Origin: Pseudonocardia hierapolitana
GTDB taxonomy: Bacteria; Actinomycetota; Actinomycetes; Mycobacteriales; Pseudonocardiaceae
Direction of reading: 5' to 3'
Assembly (NCBI RefSeq): GCF_007994075.1
Contig: NZ_VIWU01000001.1
Span: forward strand, 7,936,001-8,000,000
DNA length: 64,000 bases
Shown here: piece after piece, positions 56,901 to 64,000 of the stretch
Layout: each line of letters opens with the position of its first letter
Position numbering within the stretch: the stretch's first letter is position 1
Position numbers and translations under genes: made by a program
Notes under the pieces: model-generated
Told to the model about the DNA's origin: nothing
Databases searched by the model: none
What the model saw: the letters and a program-made list of their open reading frames with translations, nothing else

Positions 56901-57280
56901 GTGAGCTCGGACACCATCGCCCGCCGATCCTTTCTCGTGGGGTCGACGGGCGCACTGGCACTGGGAGCGCTCGGGCTGTCCGGCTGCGCCGCCCCGACCG
57001 GTGGGCGCTCGACGCTGCGCTTCTACCAGCAGAAGCAAGAGGTCATCACCTACTTCGACGGATTGCTGCGCAGGTTCGAGTCCGAACACCCGGGCATCTC
57101 GGTCGTCCACGACACCACCGACGTGATCGCGCCCCAGTTCGTCCGCGGCGAGCCGGCCGATGTCGGCTGCTTCAACGACAACCTCGAGCTCGCCCGCTAC
57201 ATCTCGCGCGGCCAGATGAGCGACCTGTCGCACCTCCCGTCGGCCGCGACGGTCCGGACCGACATCGGCGGCCTGACCGA
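56901..57280 (+). pseudogene. Sugar ABC solute-binding protein, N-terminal fragment only
   Basis: GTG at 56901 begins SSDTIARRSFLVGSTGALAL. This twin-arginine-type signal is followed by a lipobox (LGLSGCA), as in lipoproteins. The mature part has STLRFYQQKQEVITYFDGLL and FESEHPGISVVHD, then GEPADVGCFNDNLELARY, typical of family 1 binding proteins for oligosaccharides. It matches only the first 125 or so residues of a protein of about 420. Near 57280 the sequence changes to an unrelated glycosidase-like tail. A deletion probably removed the rest together with the permease genes. Confidence 0.75.
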
Positions 57281-57715
57281 CGGGAGAGCGACCGGAGCGA
57301 GTTCCGCATCGGCCCGGTCACCAGGCGAGCCGAGGTGGTCCCGCCCGTCCGCGAGTGGACCGTCACGTTCCTCGCGCTCCGGCCGACCGGCGTCACCGTC
57401 GACCGCGCGCCCGTGGACGTGACCGGCACCGACGGGCGCTGGAGCGGCACGGTCAGCGCGCCGGCCGGGGCCGAGACCGTGGTCCGGGTCGGGGGCTGGC
57501 CGCTGCGTGTCGGCACGACGCGGGAGGACGCCGTCCTGGAGCTCCTCGAGGCCGCCCAGATCGGCAACCCGGAGAAGCTCGCGGCGTGGGAGGTCGTCCG
57601 CGGCTCCCGACCGGTCGCGGAACGCCTCGCGGAGCTCTCCGCCGTGGAGCTACCCGACGCGGTCCGGTCGGCGATCACCGAGCTGCTCGGCGCGGTCGGC
57701 GCCGGCGAGGGGTGA
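57281..57715 (+). pseudogene. C-terminal fragment of a glycosidase-like protein
   Basis: This frame ends at 57715. It encodes SEFRIGPVTRRAEVVPPVRE, WTVTFLALRPTGVTVDRAPV and then WSGTVSAPAG, a beta-sandwich tail resembling those of GH31-type alpha-glycosidases. The helical ending reads LELLEAAQIGNPEKLAAWEV. It is one frame away from the solute-binding fragment, with no start of its own beyond a GTG at 57335. Its stop overlaps the 3-prime end of the lacI gene by 66 bases. Family assignment is tentative. Confidence 0.55.
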
Positions 57716-58723
57716 CGGCGCGGGCGCGCTCTCGCGGACGACGATGCGGTGCCCCACCGTGACCTGCCGCCCCGGGAGCTCGGGGTCGTCCATCCGTTCG
57801 AGGAGCAGCTCGAGCGCCCGCTCCCCCAGGGTCCGGGTGTCGGGCGCGACGCTGGTGAGGCTCGGCACCGTGCTCGCGGTGAGCTCGATGTCGTCCCACC
57901 CGATCACCGCGACGTCGCCCGGCACCGCGAACCCGCGCAGCTGCAGCGCACGGAGGGCACCGACGGCGGCCAGGTCGTCGCGGCAGAGCAGGCCGTCGAC
58001 GGCGAGCCCGGCATCGAGCGCGGCACCGAGCGCGTGCTCGGCCCCGACCGCGTCACCCGCTTCCCTGGCCACGAGCAACGCCGCGTCGAACGGCAGGCCC
58101 GCGTGCTCGAGACCTCGCCGGTACCCCTCGATGCGCAGCTCGGACGGCCGTGAGAGGGCGCCGATCTCGTGGCCGAGGAAGCCGATGCGGCGCCGCCCGA
58201 GCACGACCAGGTGGGTGACGGCCTCCTCGGCGGCGGCGACGTTGTCGATGGCCACCTGGTCGGCGGTCGGGGGCCGCGGGTCCTCCCCGACGAAGACGAG
58301 CGGGGTGTCGCGCCGCAGGCCTTCCAGCTCGGCGGCGGTGAGCGCCTGGGGCTGGATCACGACCCCGTCGACGATGCCGGCCTGGAGGTCGCGCAGCACG
58401 GAGCGCTCGCCCTCGGGCGTGCCGCCGGTCTCCTCGAGGAGCAACCGGTACCCGCGGGCCGTGCTCACCCGGGCGAACACGTGGGCCAGCTCGGCGAAGT
58501 AGGGGCGGCGCAGGTCCGGCACGGCGAGCGCGAGAACGCTCGACCGGCCGGTGGCCAGGCTGCGGCCGCTGAGGTTGGGGCGGTAGCCGAGCTCGTCGAT
58601 CGCGGCCTGCACGCGCTCCCGCATCCGAGGGCTCACGTGCCGGTAGCCGCGCACCACGTTGGACACCGTCATCACGGACACCCCGGCCCGCGTGGCGACG
58701 TCCCGCAGCGTGACCCTCTCCAC
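57650..58723 (-). CDS. LacI family transcriptional regulator
   Basis: This 357-residue repressor has a DNA-binding helix-turn-helix and hinge VTLRDVATRAGVSVMTVSNV, then LATGRSSVLALAVPDLRRPY (about 4-76). A periplasmic-binding-like sugar domain follows, with WDDIELTASTVPSLTSV and the C-terminal core. GTG at 58723. It is divergent from GH2, and the 52-base gap carries its operator; an identical operator lies in front of the broken transporter gene. It is the local sugar repressor. The last 22 codons overlap the glycosidase-like fragment, so its own C-terminus (about 20 residues) may be altered. Confidence 0.88.
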   Translation of the reverse strand: MERVTLRDVATRAGVSVMTVSNVVRGYRHVSPRMRERVQAAIDELGYRPNLSGRSLATGRSSVLALAVPDLRRPYFAELAHVFARVSTARGYRLLLEETGGTPEGERSVLRDLQAGIVDGVVIQPQALTAAELEGLRRDTPLVFVGEDPRPPTADQVAIDNVAAAEEAVTHLVVLGRRRIGFLGHEIGALSRPSELRIEGYRRGLEHAGLPFDAALLVAREAGDAVGAEHALGAALDAGLAVDGLLCRDDLAAVGALRALQLRGFAVPGDVAVIGWDDIELTASTVPSLTSVAPDTRTLGERALELLLERMDDPELPGRQVTVGHRIVVRESAPAPSPLAGADRAEQLGDRRPDRVG

Positions 58724-58750
58724 CGTGGCACCATACCGGTCGACCTGGGA

Positions 58751-58766
58751 TTTGTAGCGCTATAAA
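58751..58766. promoter_or_regulatory. LacI operator O2, between lacI and the GH2 gene
   Basis: TTTGTAGCGCTATAAA, identical to O1 at 56843. It is ten bases upstream of the GH2 GTG and 28 bases from the lacI start, so it can control both. Confidence 0.85.
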
Positions 58767-58775
58767 CTCCCGACC

Positions 58776-60620
58776 GTGAGCGCTCCCCCCGCACCCCTCT
58801 CCGAGCTCCCCCTCGCCTCCCGCCAGGACGGCTCCCACCCCCGTCCCCAGCTGATCCGCTCCACTTGGGCGGACCTGGACGGCACGTGGTCGTTCCGGCA
58901 CGACGACGCGGACACGGGCCTCGCCGCCGGCTGGTGCGCAGGCCTGCCGGCGGCGCAGGAGATCATCGTGCCGTTCCCGCCCGAGTCGGTGGCGTCGGGG
59001 ATCGCCGAGCCGGGCTTCCACCGCGTGGTCTGGTACGCCCGGACGGTCAGCGCGGACGATGTCGCCACCGCCGGCAGGTCCGAGCACGCGCCCGTGGTGC
59101 TGCTGCACTTCGGCGCGGTGGACTACAGGGCCCGGGTGTGGATCGACGGGAGGTTCGTCGGGGAGCACGAGGGCGGCCACACCCCGTTCACCTTCGACGT
59201 GACCGCGCTCGTGGCGGACGGGGCCGACCACGTCCTCGTCGTGCGCGCCGAGGACGACCCGCACGACCTCACGCAGCCGCGGGGCAAGCAGGACTGGCAC
59301 GAGGACGCGCACGCCATCTGGTACCGGCGCACCACCGGGATCTGGCAGACCGTGTGGCTCGAAGCGGTCCCGGCGACGAGCATCGCGCACCTGCGGTGGC
59401 TGCCCGCGGGCCCCGCCGCTGTCGACCTGAGCGTCCGGCTGCGCGGCCGCCCCGCCGCCGGCGCGCGCCTGCGGGTCGCCCTCCGGTTCGACGAGCGCGA
59501 CGAGGACCTCGGCACGATCGACGTCGACGTCCCCGCGACCGCGACCTCCGTCGACGTGACGGTACCGATCGCCCGGCAGCGCAACGGGCAGGCCGAGGAC
59601 GAGCTGACGTGGTCGCCGGAACGCCCGCGGCTGGTCGACGCCACGGTGTCGCTGCTCGACGCCGACGGGGGCGTCACCGACGCGGTGAGCTCCTACCTGG
59701 GCGTCCGCACCGTGGGCGTGGCCCGCGGCGCGTTCCTGCTCAACGGGCGGCCGTACGACGTCCGGTCGGTGCTGAACCAGGGGTTCTGGCCGGACAGCCA
59801 CCTGGCCGCGCCGTCCCGCGGTGCGCTGCGGCGCGAGGTCGAGCTGATCAAGGACCTCGGGTTCACGGCGTGCCGCATCCACCAGAAGATCGAGGATCCG
59901 CGGTTCCTGTACTGGTCCGACCGGCTCGGGCTGCTCCTGTGGGGCGAGACCCCCGGCGCCTACGAGTTCTCCGCGACCGCGGTGCAGCGCCTCACCCGCG
60001 AGTGGATGGACGCCGTCGACCGGGACGCCTCGCACCCGTCGCTCGTCACCTGGGTGCCGTTCAACGAGTCGTGGGGCATCCAGCACGTCGCCGACGACCC
60101 CGCGCAGCAGGCGTACTCCCGGGCGCTCACCGACCTCACCCGCGCGCTCGACCCCACCCGGCCCGTCGTCTCCAACGACGGCTGGGAGCAGCAGAACTCC
60201 GACATCATCACCGTGCACGACTACGAGGGCGACGGCGCCGTGCTCGCGCGGACCTACGCCGACGAGGCGGCGCGCGACCGCCTGCTGTCCGGGATGGGAC
60301 CGGCCGGCCGCCGCATCCTCGTCGACGGAGCGGAGGACCGGGGCCAGCCGGTCATGCTCACCGAGTTCGGCGGCATCGCCTTCCAACCGGGCACGCGACG
60401 CGCCGACGGCTGGGGCTACACCGCCGCGACCGACGCGGAGGACTGGATCGCCCGCATCACCGCGCTCTACGACGCCGTCCGCGCGAGCACGTTCCTCGCC
60501 GGCTCCTGCTACACCCAGCTCACCGACACCATGCAGGAGACGAACGGCCTGCTGACGGCCGGGCGGGAACCGAAGGCGCCGATCGAGCAGATCCGCAAGG
60601 CCGTGCGCGGCAGGCCCTGA
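58776..60620 (+). CDS. Glycoside hydrolase family 2 protein
   Basis: This 614-residue GH2 enzyme (beta-galactosidase/glucuronidase/mannosidase group) is intracellular, with no signal peptide. The jelly-roll domain contains GFHRVVWYARTV and RVWIDGRFVGEHEGGHTPFT (about 127-146). The TIM barrel has acid/base E431 in PFNESWGIQH and nucleophile E530 in MLTEFGG. The sugar specificity is unknown. It is controlled through O2 by the LacI regulator. The uptake system that should supply its substrate is represented only by the fragment at 56901. Confidence 0.9.
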   Translation: MSAPPAPLSELPLASRQDGSHPRPQLIRSTWADLDGTWSFRHDDADTGLAAGWCAGLPAAQEIIVPFPPESVASGIAEPGFHRVVWYARTVSADDVATAGRSEHAPVVLLHFGAVDYRARVWIDGRFVGEHEGGHTPFTFDVTALVADGADHVLVVRAEDDPHDLTQPRGKQDWHEDAHAIWYRRTTGIWQTVWLEAVPATSIAHLRWLPAGPAAVDLSVRLRGRPAAGARLRVALRFDERDEDLGTIDVDVPATATSVDVTVPIARQRNGQAEDELTWSPERPRLVDATVSLLDADGGVTDAVSSYLGVRTVGVARGAFLLNGRPYDVRSVLNQGFWPDSHLAAPSRGALRREVELIKDLGFTACRIHQKIEDPRFLYWSDRLGLLLWGETPGAYEFSATAVQRLTREWMDAVDRDASHPSLVTWVPFNESWGIQHVADDPAQQAYSRALTDLTRALDPTRPVVSNDGWEQQNSDIITVHDYEGDGAVLARTYADEAARDRLLSGMGPAGRRILVDGAEDRGQPVMLTEFGGIAFQPGTRRADGWGYTAATDAEDWIARITALYDAVRASTFLAGSCYTQLTDTMQETNGLLTAGREPKAPIEQIRKAVRGRP

Positions 60621-60767
60621 CCCTGCGCTGCCCGCCCGCGGGCGGCGGCCCGGGTGGCGCACTGTCGGGAACGAGCTGCGGCGCCGCGCCGCCCGGTGCT
60701 CGACGAGAAACTGGACGCAGTGATCGCTCCGGGCGGCACCCCAACGTAGGCGCGACAACAGTGCTGT

Positions 60768-60809
60768 GCTGCTGGCACCGATCACGCCGCTGTGATCGGT
60801 GCCAGCAGC
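60768..60809. terminator. Perfect 18-base-pair hairpin
   Basis: GCTGCTGGCACCGATCAC and its exact complement flank a 6-base loop. It is 147 bases after the GH2 stop. No T-run follows. It may end GH2 transcription or be another dispersed palindrome. Confidence 0.55.
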
Positions 60810-60859
60810 GCAGCAGGGCGGTGACCGCAACGATGGCGTGCTTCCCGGCGCTGCTCGCC

Positions 60860-60906
60860 GGTCAACGATCGGTTGCCGATTCGACGGCGTCAATGATTCG
60901 TTGACG
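60860..60906 (+). repeat. 47-base GTCAATGA element, copy D
   Basis: Begins GGTCAACGATCGGTTGCCGA and ends GTCAATGATTCGTTGAC (60889-60905), one base different in the right half of the palindrome. The spacing and orientation equal copies A-C. Confidence 0.85.
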
Positions 60907-61000
60907 AGTTGGCCGTTCCGGTTGCGCGAGGCCCACGGCACCGGGCGGTGCCGGCCGGGGGCCGGCCACCCGCCCATCTCTTGGCGGCAGACCTGCCGGC

Positions 61001-61080
61001 GGTGCGGCCTCCTGGCGGTGCGGCCTCCTGGCGGTGCGGCCTCCTGGCGGTGCGGCCTCCTGGCGGTGCGGCCTCCTGGC
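61001..61080 (+). repeat. Five perfect tandem copies of a 16-base unit
   Basis: GGTGCGGCCTCCTGGC repeats at 61001, 61017, 61033, 61049 and 61065 without a mismatch. The last copy runs directly into the terminal repeat CCTCCTGGCGGCGCCGCGC of the element at 61072, so the array seems to have grown from that element end. Confidence 0.9.
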
Positions 61081-61147
61081 GGCGCCGCGCATTGTGCTGG
61101 GCATGCGATGCGGGCAGGCCGAAGGGGCGCGCGGCGCCGCCAGCAGG
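61072..61147 (+). repeat. GGCGCCGCGC element, copy 3 (short form)
   Basis: The left end CCTCCTGGCGGCGCCGCGC is identical over 19 bases to the terminus at 16955. The right end GCGCGGCGCCGCCAG lies at 61129-61143. The centre is only about 40 bases and keeps GCGGGCAGGCC, so it is a deleted version of the 165-base arm. Confidence 0.75.
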
Positions 61148-61370
61148 CCGGTCTCACGCGCAGGTGATGGCGGACCTCCGTGCCGGTCACGCACCTGGTG
61201 TGCGCTCGCGCACCCCGTGTCGGCCCACGTGCCCGGTCGACGAGGTGCGTGGGCGGAGAACGGGTGCGTGAGCTGCGGAGATCATTCCGATCGGCACACG
61301 ATGGGCTTGGCGGAGTCGCTGATGTGCTCCTCGGGCCGATCACCAGAGCCCTCTCCCCCGCCGATAACCA

Positions 61371-61438
61371 CTTCACACACCCGGTGGCCACTTCACACAA
61401 GGCCGGCCTTGTGTGAAGTCCCTGCTGGGTGTGTGAAG
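61371..61438. repeat. 68-base nested palindrome TTCACACA/TGTGTGAA, copy 2
   Basis: Outer arms CTTCACACA (61371-61379) and TGTGTGAAG (61430-61438). The inner palindrome 61392-61417 is perfect over 26 bases. It has the same length and plan as copy 1 at 34355; the spacer bases between arms differ. Confidence 0.85.
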
Positions 61439-61499
61439 TCGGCTGTCGCGGCGCCACCGGCGGCATGATCAGCAGTTCGGCGCGTACCCGTGTCGTTTT

Positions 61500-61595
61500 T
61501 GCCCGTTCTCGCGCCGCAGCCCCGATCTTGTCCGCCCATACCGCCTTCGGTGGCGCCGCGCGCCCGAAGGGCAGGCCGGTGGCCTGCCGTGGGCG
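61500..61595 (-). repeat. GGCGCCGCGC element, partial copy 4 with flank
   Basis: CCTTCGGTGGCGCCGCGC at about 61545-61562 and the following GGCAGGCCGGTGGCCTGCC match one half of the element seen at 16436. The preceding GATCTTGTCCGCCCATACCG resembles the outer flank of copy 1 in reverse orientation. The other half of the element is missing. Confidence 0.6.
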
Positions 61596-61635
61596 GGTGA
61601 CCGCCAGCCGCCGGAGCCTCCGGCCCGCTGCCCGA

Positions 61636-62379
61636 TCAGCGCTCGGCCTGGGCCCGCCGCCACTCCTCGTACTCCGGGCGGGCGGCGTCCGACAGCGGGT
61701 AGTACCGCTGCAGGTCGCCCCCCTCGGCGAGCTTGATCCGGGAGAACTCCTCCCACTCGGCGTGCTCGCCCGCCACCTCGAGCAGCTTCGGGGCCAGCGC
61801 GATCGGCACGACCACGGCGCCGTCGTCGTCGGCGACGATGATGTCGCCCGGCACCACGACGGTGCCGCCGCAGGCGACCGGCACGTTCACCGCGGTGGGG
61901 ACGATGCCGGTCTGGGTGTGGAAGTTGGGCGTGGTGCCGCGCAACCACATCCCGATCCCCAGCTGGGAAGCCGATCCGAAGTCGCGGATGCAGCCGTCGA
62001 CGACGATCCCCTTGCCGCCGCGACCGGCGAAGTAGGTGAGCATCATCTCGCCGAAGATCCCGCTGGTCATGTCCCCCCGGGCGTCGACGACCACGATGTC
62101 GCCCGGCTGCGTGTGGTACAGGACGTGCCGGTGCAGCTGGCGCTCGGGCTGGCTGTACTCGTCGACCGGGTAGAGGTCCTCCCGCTTCGGCAGGCACTGC
62201 AGGGTCAACGCCGGGCCGGCCACGCTCACCCCGGGCGTCCGGCTGACCGGGCCGGCGATGTGGGCGCTGCGGATGCCGAACTGCTTGAACAGCTCGCTGC
62301 TGGCCGTCGCACTCCCGATGCGCTCCAGCCCGGCCACGAGCTCGGGGTCGGGTCGGACGATGTCGGGTGTCTCCACCAT
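61636..62379 (-). CDS. RraA-like protein / HMG aldolase family
   Basis: This 247-residue protein of the RraA/4-hydroxy-4-methyl-2-oxoglutarate aldolase family has GPALTLQCLPKREDL (about 55-69), PGDIVVVDARGDMTSGIFGE (about 92-111) with the metal-binding Asp region, GGKGIVVDGCIRDFG and PGDIIVADDDGAVVVP. The family includes RNase E inhibitors in enterics and class II aldolases elsewhere; aldolase activity is more likely in an actinomycete. ATG at 62379. The next gene on the strand is a cupin. Confidence 0.85.
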   Translation of the reverse strand: MVETPDIVRPDPELVAGLERIGSATASSELFKQFGIRSAHIAGPVSRTPGVSVAGPALTLQCLPKREDLYPVDEYSQPERQLHRHVLYHTQPGDIVVVDARGDMTSGIFGEMMLTYFAGRGGKGIVVDGCIRDFGSASQLGIGMWLRGTTPNFHTQTGIVPTAVNVPVACGGTVVVPGDIIVADDDGAVVVPIALAPKLLEVAGEHAEWEEFSRIKLAEGGDLQRYYPLSDAARPEYEEWRRAQAER

Positions 62380-62533
62380 GTGGTCCTCTCACTCCTGCGC
62401 CGCGGCGCGTCCACCGCCGGTCCGGCGGTCCCCGGTCGCCGTCACGGCGGCGGACGCCTCCTGGACGATCTCGGGTCCGTCCGACCTTCGCCCGAGCCCG
62501 TCCCGCCCGTCAACGCAGCCGCGCCACGCGCAT

Positions 62534-62550
62534 CATTCGAGTACCGAATG
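62534..62550. promoter_or_regulatory. Operator-like dyad upstream of rraA-like gene
   Basis: CATTCG and CGAATG flank AGTAC. It lies in the 212-base gap between the cupin and the RraA-like genes, about 155 bases before the latter. The regulator is unknown. Confidence 0.35.
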
Positions 62551-62591
62551 CCGGTATCCGCCCGCCGGGTTCCCGGCCGTCGGGGCGCCCG

Positions 62592-63068
62592 TCACCCGCG
62601 GGCCGGGTGGGCGGGATCGACCCACGGCACGTGCTCGGGCTCGGGCACGCCCTCGATGTCGAGGTTCACCACGATCGGCTCCTGGCCGCTGCGGGTGAGC
62701 ATGCATTCGAGGGGCTCGTCGTCGAGCGCGTTGATCTCCTGGTGCGGCACGAACGGCGGCACGAAGATGAACCCGCCCGGCCCGGCCTCGGCCGTGAACT
62801 CCAGCCGCTCGCCCCACCGCATCCGCGCCCGCCCGCGCACGACGTAGATCACGCTCTCCAGCTCGCCGTGGTGGTGTGCCCCGGTGCGAGCGCCCGGGTG
62901 GATCGTGACGGTGCCCGCCCACAGCTTCTGCGCCCCGGTCCGCGCCGCGGTGATCGCGGCGGCCCGGTGCATCCCCGGCGTCTGCGGGGTGTTCGTGTCG
63001 AGGGCGTCGCCGGGGACGACCCGGACTCCCTCGGCGCGCCAGTCCTGGCCGGGCGGAGGCGTGGTCAT
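62592..63068 (-). CDS. Cupin-domain protein
   Basis: This 158-residue cupin has motif 1 GARTGAHHHGELESVIYVVRG (split over about 59-79), with two His and a Glu metal ligand. Motif 2 is GGFIFVPPFVPHQEIN (about 97-112), with the last His. No catalytic family can be named. ATG at 63068 is used; sequence to 63194 is the adjacent GNAT gene. It may share a unit with the GNAT gene upstream. Confidence 0.82.
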   Translation of the reverse strand: MTTPPPGQDWRAEGVRVVPGDALDTNTPQTPGMHRAAAITAARTGAQKLWAGTVTIHPGARTGAHHHGELESVIYVVRGRARMRWGERLEFTAEAGPGGFIFVPPFVPHQEINALDDEPLECMLTRSGQEPIVVNLDIEGVPEPEHVPWVDPAHPARG

Positions 63069-63085
63069 GACTCCGAGACTAGGCG

Positions 63086-63649
63086 TCAACGGGCCATGTC
63101 GACGAGGTCGGCGAAGACGTCCTCCGTGGTGACCGTCCAGTCGTCGACCCCGGCGCCGAGCAGGGCGACCAGTACGACTGCGCCGTCGTCCCACCGCGTG
63201 AGGCAGATCGGGAAGACGGACCGGAACAGCGCGATCGCCGCTCTGTTCTCGTGCAGCACGCGGGCGCTCAGCCGCCGGACCCCGACGGCCCGCGCCCGCT
63301 CGGCCACGGCGGTGACGAGCAGCCGCCCCACTCCGCGGCGGTGCCAGGCGTCCACCGTGGCGACGGCGACCTCCGCGTCGCCGGAGGCGCGACGATCCCG
63401 GGACATCCGGGCGATCCCCACCGGCGTGCCGTCGTCGGCCTCCGCGACCAGCGCGATCCGGTCACGGCCGTCGACGTCCAACAAGGCGCGACGCGTGTCC
63501 GCGCTCAACGCCGGGAGCGGGACGTGGAACCGCAGGTAGCGGCTGTGCGGCGAGAGGCCCGCCATGAGCGCGTCGAGCAGGTCACCCTCGTCGCGGCGCA
63601 GGTCGCGCACGACGACCCGCCCGCCCACCGTCGCCTGGTACCGAGCCAT
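63086..63649 (-). CDS. GNAT family N-acetyltransferase
   Basis: This 187-residue protein has VRDLRRDEGDLLDALMAGLS at the start, the acetyl-CoA loop VAVATVDAWHRRGVGRLLVT (about 94-113), and NRAAIALFRSVFP. ATG at 63649 has AGGAGG five bases before it. It resembles the GNAT domain of protein acetyltransferases such as PatA; the substrate is unknown. Confidence 0.87.
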   Translation of the reverse strand: MARYQATVGGRVVVRDLRRDEGDLLDALMAGLSPHSRYLRFHVPLPALSADTRRALLDVDGRDRIALVAEADDGTPVGIARMSRDRRASGDAEVAVATVDAWHRRGVGRLLVTAVAERARAVGVRRLSARVLHENRAAIALFRSVFPICLTRWDDGAVVLVALLGAGVDDWTVTTEDVFADLVDMAR

Positions 63650-63745
63650 CGTGTCCTCCTGCTGCCTGCTGCCGCGATTCAGCAGACAGTGGGACACGGG
63701 GCATCGGCAGAGCTTCAGCGCTCGTGAAATGGCCTGGTCGCGACG

Positions 63746-64000
63746 TCACACGGCGGTGGCCAGGGTGAGCGCCATCCGCTCGTCCCGGTCGGTCCAGCTG
63801 CCGACGACGGTGAAGCCGGCCTTCCCCAGCATCGCGCGCACCCCCTCCCGCCGGAACTTGGCCGACACCTCCGTGCACATCTCCTCCCCCGCCGCGAACT
63901 CGACGGTGAGGTCCAGCTCCGCCAGGGTGACGGTCATCGCCCGCCGCGCCACCAGCCGCATCTCGATCCACTCGTTGCCGGCGTCCCACAGCGCCCTGTG
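63746..64000 (-). CDS. egtD: L-histidine N-alpha-methyltransferase EgtD, 3-prime end only
   Basis: The final 84 residues are visible: WDAGNEWIEMRLVARRAMTV, then LDLTVEFAAGEEMCTEVSAK and FRREGVRAMLGKAGFTVVGS. These match the C-terminal end of EgtD, which trimethylates histidine in ergothioneine synthesis. The IEMRLxARR and GEEMxTEVSxKF motifs are characteristic. The start is outside the window. No other egt gene is visible downstream. Confidence 0.8.
   Translation of the reverse strand, partial: HRALWDAGNEWIEMRLVARRAMTVTLAELDLTVEFAAGEEMCTEVSAKFRREGVRAMLGKAGFTVVGSWTDRDERMALTLATAV

Larger units (their letters stand above)
60621..61635. other. Gene-free 1-kb repeat-rich stretch
   Basis: No protein is recognised on either strand. 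The stretch contains an 18-base-pair hairpin (60768), 47-base element copy D (60860), five 16-base tandem repeats (61001), a GGCGCCGCGC element (61072), a 68-base palindrome (61371) and a second partial GGCGCCGCGC element (61500). Frames that look open here are made of repeat sequence. Confidence 0.75.

Noticed and set aside
61001..61080. CRISPR-like array
   Set aside because: The 16-base units are contiguous with no spacers, and no cas genes are present.
60799..61468. Overlapping short frames in the repeat-rich stretch
   Set aside because: Their sequence is the translated tandem array and palindromes; starts and stops fall inside repeats.

Overview
The window is very GC-rich DNA with dense coding, many GTG starts and frequent 4-base stop/start overlaps (ATGA, GTGA). 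The gene content (F420-type oxidoreductases, DUF5753/DUF397 pair, an acn-ripA-moxR-DUF58-VWA block joined to fabG1-inhA-hemH, an EgtD tail) points to an actinomycete. A Pseudonocardiaceae relative such as Pseudonocardia is the best guess; that is inference from family knowledge, with no database search. No rRNA, tRNA, CRISPR array or insertion-sequence transposase was seen.

Layout. 1-2.2 kb: acyl-CoA dehydrogenase (cut by the window edge) divergent from a succinate-semialdehyde-type dehydrogenase. 2.2-9.3 kb: a leftward envelope/polysaccharide set (GT2 glycosyltransferase, small membrane protein, Wzx-like flippase, 750-residue membrane protein, 169-residue membrane protein) with a second GT2 gene facing away. 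9.4-12.1 kb: a translationally coupled cobalt/nickel ECF transporter (cbiM, PDGLE protein, cbiQ, cbiO). 12.0-16.2 kb: GNAT, SPFH/NfeD pair, DUF3097, unknown protein. 16.25-17.15 kb: non-coding stretch dominated by a long inverted repeat. 17.1-31.5 kb: frameshifted M20 peptidase with an MHS transporter, GyrI-like protein, SDR/LysR/SDR group, methyltransferase, very large ATPase regulator, coiled-coil protein, phosphotransferase, FAD protein and LuxR regulator. 31.6-35.8 kb: HD protein, TetR remnant, F420 enzyme, lone tyrosine recombinase, and a small Cys protein/XRE-DUF5753/DUF397 trio. 36-40.6 kb: AraC, glyoxalase-like, luciferase-like, two methyltransferases, hydrolase.

40.6-54.4 kb is the conserved core: hemH, inhA, fabG1, VWA, DUF58, moxR, then ripA and acn, in the order known from mycobacteria. 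About 3.5 kb of accessory genes (broken arginase-like gene, EamA permease, hydrolase, MarR) sit between moxR and ripA. 54.4-56.8 kb: PadR, methyltransferase, TauE/SafE permease. 56.8-60.6 kb: a sugar locus with a deletion scar. A solute-binding-protein front end is fused to a glycosidase-like tail, followed by a LacI regulator and a GH2 hydrolase; the same 16-base operator precedes both the broken gene and the GH2 gene. 60.6-61.6 kb: a repeat-rich non-coding stretch. 61.6-64 kb: RraA-like protein, cupin, GNAT, and the end of egtD.

The most unusual content is the set of dispersed structured repeats: (1) a 47-base element ending in GTCAATGATTCATTGAC, four copies in one orientation; (2) a 68-base nested palindrome of TTCACACA/TGTGTGAA, two copies; (3) a GGCGCCGCGC-ended element with four relatives, one pair forming arms of about 165 bases and one preceded by five perfect 16-base tandem repeats; (4) a 21-base-arm palindrome. 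Two coding regions (M20 peptidase, arginase-like) carry frameshifts, and three gene remnants mark past deletions.
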